In this document: positions 58,198 to 64,000 of the stretch, one piece after another | Layout of the letters: every line of letters starts with the position of its first letter | Position numbering within the stretch: position 1 is the first letter of the stretch | From: Gloeopeniophorella convolvens | Taxonomy: Eukaryota > Basidiomycota > Agaricomycetes > Russulales | Direction: 5' to 3' | DNA: 64,000 nt | Assembly: GCA_022496205.1 (NCBI GenBank) | Contig: WTXD01000005.1 | Coordinates: 744,001 to 808,000, forward strand | Made by a program: the position numbers and the translations under genes | The notes under the pieces: model-generated | Databases searched by the model: none | What the model saw: the letters and a program-made list of their open reading frames with translations, nothing else | Told to the model about the DNA's origin: nothing

Positions 58198-60561
58198 ATG
58201 CTTATCCTCATCCTCAAGCTCGCCGCATATGCCTCGGAGTCGTTGCTAGCATCATCCTGTTCATCCCGCAGACACAGGGTCAAGCAGCGATGCCTTTGGA
58301 AAGTAGCTGGTCCTTCCAGTCCCTCGTTCGTTTGGGGTATGGCTACAGTCCGCCGGCGGTGGCATAGTTATCCTCGAACTGATCCACGATAAGGCCACTG
58401 GCGCGATATGTTCAGTCCATTTGCGTACCCATTCCACGAGGACTATATCAAACCTATGGAAGAGTGGCACGCGTCTATGGGCTCCTTGGGGTACGCAGCC
58501 TACTTCTCTCGTAGCACCCTGGGAACCTCATCAATTCAGTACCGAACTGATACCGAACACAGGACATCCAACTAGTAATCTCAGACCCGAAGGCCTGTAG
58601 CAACATCTTTGTCAAGGATCAAGCTATTTTCGAAGAGACACGAGGCTTTCTCGAGTATGGAGTCACATCACCCCTTGGCACTTAGATGTGCGACGTTGAT
58701 TGGTTCGATCAGTGCGAACATGCAGGCATTCGGGCCATCCCTCCTCTCAACACAAGGTATGTACACAACGCGTTGTCTCGCATGAAGGATCAGACCGTGC
58801 GCATAGGTGCCCACCACCGCCAGCAGCGCAAGTGCTGAACCCCGTATTCAACATCGTCCATATGCGGTACATGATCCCTATCTTCCACAGAGTCACGCGT
58901 CAGGTGCGTTGCGGAACCCTCATTGACGGGATCAGTGATTAACTCCTTGGAAGCTGCGTGGGATTTTGGATTCGATTGCAAAAGACGGCCCGCAAGAAGT
59001 CAACATATCCGATTGGATGGGAAACCTTGCTCTCGAACTCATAGGACAGGCTGGACTAGGATACAATTCGGAACGTTGGATTGCAGAAACGACGAGTTCT
59101 CCAAAGCATTCAGGGATACGGGTGAGTACGTCGATCGTCTGAGGGTGGCCCGGTTTGACCCGAATGCAGTTCTACTCTCGCCTCGTTGGCCGTGTACCGT
59201 TTTACGGTATTCCGTACATTTACAGGATATTCCCGTCTTGGCTCTTGAAACCCGCGGGGCGGTTGCTTCCATGGAAGAAGCTGAACGACCTCATGGACCT
59301 TGCGGAAGTTCTGAACTCCAGTGCGAGGAAGATCTACGAAGCAAAGAAGAAACTTCTAGAGCAAGGTGATGGCGCGACCGTCAAGCAAATCGAAGGAGGA
59401 AAAGATATCCTCAGCGTCCTTAGTGCGTCGCTGAATCTTGCTGCTGTCGATATATTCCAGGCTGAAGCACCGTCCAGTTCAAGCCAATACCAAGGCTGCC
59501 GAGGAGGATCGTCTCAGCGAGGAAGAAGTCCTTGCACAGATGACGTATGTCATCTAGCATGACGTGCCAGTGCTGGCGCGAGCCCTGACCGAACGCCCTC
59601 ATAGTGTTTTTCTCCTGGCAGGAACGGACACGACTTCATCTGCCTTATCGCGGATCCTACATCTCCTCTCCCTTCATCCTCGTGTACAAGACAAACTCAG
59701 AGATGAGATAACGGAGGCGTGCAAAGACAACGACGAGCTCTCGCACGATGAACTCGTGTCCTTGTCATACCTGGATGCCGTCTGTCGCGAGACCCTGCGA
59801 CTGTAGGTGGCTTCTTATCAGCCATTCATTCACTCTCAACGGTCCTTCAGGTACGCGCCAGCTCCAGGAGTACTCAGGACGTACGTTGCTGCTCGAGTGG
59901 TCGAACCAACCCGCCACTGATTCGCCCACGCCGGACAGGACACGCGGAAATGCATTACTGCCACTCTCTACGCCAATTCACGACAACGATGGGCGCGAGA
60001 TCCGCGAGCTGTTCATTCCAGACAACACGGACATATACATTCATATACACAATCTCAATCGTGACCCGCTGATCTGGGGACCCGACGCAGCCGAGTGGAA
60101 GCCCGAGCGTTGGCTCTCGCCACTCCCCGAGTCTGTTGCAGAGGCGAAGATCCAAGGTGTCTATTCTAACACGTGAGACAGCTTTTCTTGGTTCCTTTGA
60201 TTGGTCAGCCGCTCACAAACTTGGGTTAGGATGACATTCATCGGCGGCCCACGTTCATGCATGTACGTGATTCGTCGACGAGATGCTCGACGATCCGGGT
60301 GACTGACCTGATGATTACAGAGGATTCAAGTTCTCGCAGTTGGAGATGAGCAAGTGATGCACCTTGGTGTTTTTCATGCACCGCTGACGTGCCCACTCTT
60401 ATCCTACAGAGGTTGTGCTATCGCATCTTATCCCAGCATTCCGGTTCGAGCCTTCAAAGAGCGAGATATTCTGGAGGTTTGGGGGCATCACCAGCCCGAC
60501 TGTGAAAGGATCGGCCCCTTCGTTCCATCCTAAACTCCCGATTATCATATCACGAGCTTAG
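58198..60561 (+). pseudogene. Cytochrome P450 (array copy 5), several 1-nt deletions
   Basis: Same 14-exon layout as copy 3. Single-base deletions, judged against copies 3, 4 and 6, break the frame: in exon 2 (CACGAGGACTATATC near 58440 versus CACGAGGGACTATATC), exon 5 (CGCAAGTGCTGAACC near 58830), and exon 6 (ACAATTCGGAAC near 59067), with more near 59108 and 59212. In exon 1 a -1 and a -2 change cancel: the frame survives but the hydrophobic anchor becomes SESLLASSCSSR. The second half is well preserved (AGTDTTSSALSRIL, WKPERW, FIGGPRSCIGFKFSQLEM), with the GC donor after LEM. The lesions look recent. Confidence 0.88.
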
Positions 60562-60989
60562 GCGCACCCCCGGGCCAGCGAACGGGGTACACACGGACCG
60601 CTCGTCAGATCTCTTGTATCCTCTCCGCCTCCGCTGTACGTTAGTAGTATCACAAGTTGAACCCATCACCACGAACGAAAGGCAGAGGTTTGAAAGTCAG
60701 ATTATATTGGAACACAATGTCGACATTGAGAGCGGGAGTGACAAATGCGCCGGGCTGAACTGGCAGGGATTAAAAAAGAAAATCCATTAACATGTACATC
60801 GGGGTACATAGCCCCACGTAGCACAGACTGGCGGAACAACCTTATGGACAATGTTGTAAGGGCCTTCCGAGGAGAGATAGCCGACCCGAACGCAGCGCAC
60901 AGGTAATCGCGCCTTTGCGCGTCTCGAGGTTGCTCAGCGCACTCCCCACTGCACATATTGACGAAACCTGTGCCTAACTTACGGTGCAA
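60562..60989. other. 3' flank of P450 copy 5 with a copy-specific insertion
   Basis: Homologous to the other 3' flanks, but between about 60760 and 60825 it carries extra sequence ending in CCCCACGTAGCA, the end motif of the inverted-repeat element further downstream. No gene. Confidence 0.45.
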
Positions 60990-61850
60990 TTTGGTGAATG
61001 ATCGATGCTTAGGGTCGGACGCACATATCTGTTCGGCAACCAGCGACGTGTCGGACCTCGCCAAAGTTGTGCTTGCACACCTGGATCCGGCCTAATGCAT
61101 CCCGGGGAGACTCACGACCAGAACATTGGTCGGGTTGGACCCAGCGCCCGTGCACATCGAGAGCAGGATGGGGATACCCCGGCGCACGCTCTGCGTCAGG
61201 GGATCAACCTCCGGTCGATGAGCCTGGCCGTCGTGCCTGCCGCCAGGGTAGAGTGGTTAGCACGGGGTGTGCCCAGCAGCACATTTTGCACGCACACAAC
61301 GATGAATCAGATGGCGTCTTCCAGCGGCCGGGCGCGGTCCTAGTCTCCGAGCAACAGCGCAATGGATGGCTCGACCTCGACAAAAGGCGCGCGCACACCG
61401 TGGCGTTGGCATGCCAATTTCATCCGCGCGCAGGGCCGCCGCATGTCAGTTGAGTAAGGAGGGCATGATACAATAAGTCGACAAGCCGCAGGCGGCGCAC
61501 GCCCGCCTATGCAAGTATGTAGCACCGCCGCCCAGCTGCCGGTGCCGCCACACACGACAACAATGACACTCGCGCGGCGCACGGGGGCGACGCCCGCGGC
61601 GTCGCCGAGGAACGCGCCGTTGCGCACAAGCTACTCATAGATGATCTCCTCGGCGTCGGCGTCCGTTCGTCGGCAGAGCTGGACGGGGGCAGCGCAGAAG
61701 GCGAGGGCGGCGGGATGGCTCGTGCACGCGGGGCTGCCGGCGAGCGCGTGTTGCACGTCTGCGGCGAGGTCCGCACGTGGAGGAGTGAGACAGAGGGACG
61801 GATATAAAACAGGGAAAGCATTGATTTGAGGAGCCACAGAAGATATCATC
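60990..61850 (-). pseudogene. TCD1-like tRNA t6A dehydratase relic, copy C
   Basis: Third relic. Recognisable blocks from the N-terminus: ADAEEIIYE, NGAFLGDAAGVAPVRRASVIVV, CGGTGSWAAV, YCIMPSLLN followed by the shared TGA (complement of 61446-61448) and HAAALRA, then a frame-shifted remainder. As in A and B the C-terminal domain is missing. It sits between P450 copies 5 and 6, on the opposite strand, and its upstream side abuts the inverted-repeat element. Confidence 0.7.
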
Positions 61851-62009
61851 GTGCTACGTGGGGTTCTGTGCGCGCGAAATGCACGTCAATGTAATTTTTG
61901 TAAATTTTTTTTTGAATCTATTGACACTTACATTCTCTTGCATTGACGTGCACCTCCGAGTCGGCGGCCCGCGTAGTACAGAACGTTAACCCCACGTAGC
62001 ATGATAATC
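61842..62009. mobile_element. Small inverted-repeat (MITE-like) element
   Basis: About 168 bp bounded by inverted ends of about 22 bp: GATATCATCGTGCTACGTGG then GGTT on the left, and AACCCCACGTAGCATGATAA then TC on the right (14 bp perfect, TGCTACGTGGGGTT). Inside, a second perfect 12-bp inverted pair, TGCACGTCAATG (61880-61891) and CATTGACGTGCA (61941-61952), encloses an AT-rich loop. It has no coding capacity, and no clear target-site duplication was seen. Isolated right-end-like pieces occur at 57687-57706 and 60812-60823, so the boundaries could differ. Confidence 0.5.
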
Positions 62010-62825
62010 TTACTGCTTTTCCACAGATCAATATCCATACTATGTGATGTGCTGTGCCGTGAGACTGTTGCTGGTCTGTCCCAAGCCCCGTTCTCAACGT
62101 AATTTTCTCATTGGTAGCCCTGCTACGGCACTCTGTGACCCTTTGATCGCGACCTTCACTGAACCTTGCCGACAGGAAGTTGATGGGTAGGGGTTGTCAC
62201 AGACCCCAATGCCCACACATGGGGGTCTTCGATGCCTGCGCACCACGCCCGTTCGCTCCTAGGGTGTTCCATTCCCGGGTGAGACCTGGGCCTGCGCGCC
62301 CGCCGTGGGCTGTCTGACGGTGTTGTGCGCCCTCCGCCCTGTACTTCGAGGCGTGCGTCGCCAAACCCTCTGCGCTCTCGAATGTTCCTCCACGATACAC
62401 CCTGACATGCCTCTACTCCGTGTCTCACACGTCGTCAAGGGCCTGCTCGTGATGCTCTGAAGCCGTCCTACCCTTACCCATGTCATCCCCGGCCGGTTCT
62501 CATGGCTTCAAACAAATCCTCGGCCATGTGATGTAGAAGTACACCAACGGAACAGGGACCAACCTGGCTCTCGATCTGCTCGCCGGAACACACCGTGCCT
62601 GCAAGCCGTTGATGCGGTCACCATGGTGTATCAAGACCAACTCCATCGTTACAATCTCCCCTGAAGCTCGGGGAAGAAGGGAAAGGCAATTGCGGCACTC
62701 AAGCCAGTGGTTGAACTTGAAGTCGCGCCTGCGCTGTCTGACACCGGTGGTGTTTTGGGAGGTGTGTTTAGTGTACGTTGGCCCGTGTACATGTAGTGAC
62801 AGACGCCCTCACTGACTCGATAGGC
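62010..62825. other. Spacer, no gene seen
   Basis: Part of the third repeat-unit spacer, similar at its start to the region after 57700. No supportable gene. Confidence 0.4.
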
Positions 62826-63090
62826 CTTACCTTCTGCCAAAGCTGTCTTCGGGAGCATCGGTGTCCTTCGAGTCCGTGACGCGTTCTCTCCTTATCTGGT
62901 ACTCGAATCTCGTTGATATCAGGCAGCAGAGAGCGTTAGTGCGAACTACAATTTCCTCGTTGGTCTTTTCCAACCGATCAGTAACTTTCTCGAGCGTCTC
63001 AAGATCTGCACCGATGGGACACATGGTTTCAAATTTAGAATAAGCGCAACTCTTGTCAAAGTCACAGTTCCAATATGACTGGATTCCGCA
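62826..63090 (-). pseudogene. Unrecognised coding-like fragment
   Basis: The minus strand reads CDFDKSCAYSKFETMCPIGA, then DLETLEKVTDRLEKTNEEIV and on through RFEYQIRRERVTDSKDTDAP to FGR, ending at a consensus donor (AG|GTAAGG). It has the look of a charged, helical exon, but I recognise no family and found no continuing exon. A shorter diverged copy occurs upstream of P450 copy 5 (about 57874-57960). It is probably an exon fragment carried in the repeat unit. Confidence 0.4.
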
Positions 63091-63242
63091 GCCTACTTCG
63101 ACACCAACTATATCACACTTCTTTTCCTGTTCCCATTTATTTGGTTTCACCTGATTCAAACAGGAGGCGTAAGGAGCTACCGAGATCCTGGGCATCGCGC
63201 TACGGATCATTTGACCCATCATCGGAACGGCTCCCGGAATAG

Positions 63243-63250
63243 TATATAGG
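63243..63250 (+). promoter_or_regulatory. TATA box of P450 copy 6
   Basis: TATATAGG 52 bp before the start codon, in the conserved block that begins near 63110. Confidence 0.65.
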
Positions 63251-63294
63251 CTACCTTGGTTCCATTCGCATGCAGGTGTACAAGTCTCCCCAGC

Positions 63295-64000
63295 ATGCTT
63301 ATCCTCATCCTCAAGCTCGCCGCATATTCCCTCGGAGTCGTTGCTAGCACGATCCTGTTCGTCCTCGCAAGACACAGGGTCAAGCAGCAATGCCTTTGGA
63401 AAGTAGCTGGGCCTTCCAGTCCCTCTTTTGTTTGGGGTATGGCTGCAGTTCGCCGGCGGTGGCATGGGCTGTCATTGAACTGATCCACAATAAGGCCACT
63501 GGCGCGACATGTTCAGTCCCTTTGCATACCCATTCCACGAGAGACTATATCAGACCTATGGAAGAGTGGCACGCGTCTATGGGCTCCTTGGGGTACGCAG
63601 CATGCTTCTTTCGTGGCACCCTGGGAACCTCATCAATTCGGTACCGAATTAATACTGAACACAGAACATCCAGTTGGTAATTTCAGACCCAAAAGCTTGT
63701 AGTGACATCTTTGTCAAAGATCAGGCTATTTTCGAAGAGACACGAGGCTTTCTCGAGTATGTCACACCACCTCTTAGCACTTAGATGTGCGACCTTGATT
63801 GATTCGGCCAGTGGGAGCATGCAGGCATTCGGACCATCCCTCCTCTCCACACAAGGTATGTAGAATATGCAATGCGTTATCTCGCATGAGAGTTCGGACC
63901 ATGCGCATAGGTGCCCACCACCGCCAGCAACGCAAGTTGCTGAATCCTGTATTCAGCAGCAACCATATGCGGTACATGATCCCTATCTTCCACAGAGTCA
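63295..64000 (+). CDS. Cytochrome P450 (array copy 6), partial at window edge
   Basis: First five exons of another array copy; the window ends inside exon 5 (after FHRV). Readable parts: anchor LILKLAAYSLGVVASTILFV, hinge VAGPSSPSF, HWRDMFSPFAYPFHERLYQT, NIQLVISDPKACSDIF, QAFGPSLLSTQ and GAHHRQQRKLLNPVF. No lesion is seen in this part. Its promoter block is almost identical to that of copy 5, suggesting that 5 and 6 stem from the latest duplication. Confidence 0.88.

Larger units (their letters stand above)
48380..64000. repeat. Tandem array of a composite P450 + TCD1-relic unit
   Basis: P450 start codons of copies 3-6 are 4.6, 4.5 and 5.1 kb apart. Each unit contains, in order, a conserved promoter block with TATATAG, a 14-exon P450 (plus), a 3' flank, and a TCD1-like relic (minus). 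Extra insertions lengthen the third unit. Copies 1 and 2 lie outside this unit and lack the relic. Confidence 0.8.

Noticed and set aside
1..64000. CRISPR arrays, bacterial operons, riboswitches, prophage
   Set aside because: Intron-rich eukaryotic genes throughout; no such structures seen. tRNA genes were not recognised by eye but cannot be excluded without a covariance-model search.

Overview
The window looks like nuclear DNA of a mushroom-forming basidiomycete (Agaricomycetes; a wood-decay polypore is my guess). Reasons: genes are cut by many short introns (about 45-70 nt, GT/GC...AG), there is a run of STE3-type pheromone receptors, a tandem array of fungal cytochrome P450s, and basidiomycete-style versions of SHPRH/Irc20 and Tay1. 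No bacterial, viral or organelle features were seen. All exon models were read by hand from splice signals and protein-family continuity; no alignment was run.

Layout. 1.9-3.5 kb: an unrecognised membrane/coiled-coil protein (minus). 4.3-12.2 kb: three STE3-like seven-transmembrane pheromone receptors in a row (plus), the architecture of a B-type mating locus, but no CaaX pheromone precursor was found by hand. 12.8-15.2 kb: an F-box protein and its internally deleted pseudogene copy (minus). 16.1-40.8 kb: a housekeeping block with proteasome lid subunit RPN9, a two-Myb Tay1-like putative telomere factor, the very intron-rich SHPRH/IRC20 SNF2-RING ligase (23 exons, minus), divergently transcribed MRD1, convergent prefoldin subunit 3, a BTB protein, an EXPERA/EBP-like membrane protein and glycogen phosphorylase (22 exons).

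42.3-64.0 kb: an array of six P450 genes of one family, all on plus. Copies 1-3 look intact, copy 4 has lost a 3' splice site, copy 5 carries several 1-nt deletions, and copy 6 is cut by the window edge. From copy 3 on, each P450 is followed by a minus-strand relic of a TCD1-type tRNA threonylcarbamoyladenosine dehydratase (ThiF/E1-like fold). All three relics share the same in-frame TGA, so a composite unit (P450 plus already dead TCD1) was amplified about every 4.5-5 kb, with a conserved TATA promoter block.

The main novelties are this composite array, the three-receptor cluster without visible pheromone genes, several GC-AG introns, a 5-nt microexon in glycogen phosphorylase, a duplicated pseudo-exon inside an MRD1 intron, and a small inverted-repeat element near 61.9 kb. 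I found no clear sign of a wholly new system; the composite array is the best candidate for something undescribed.
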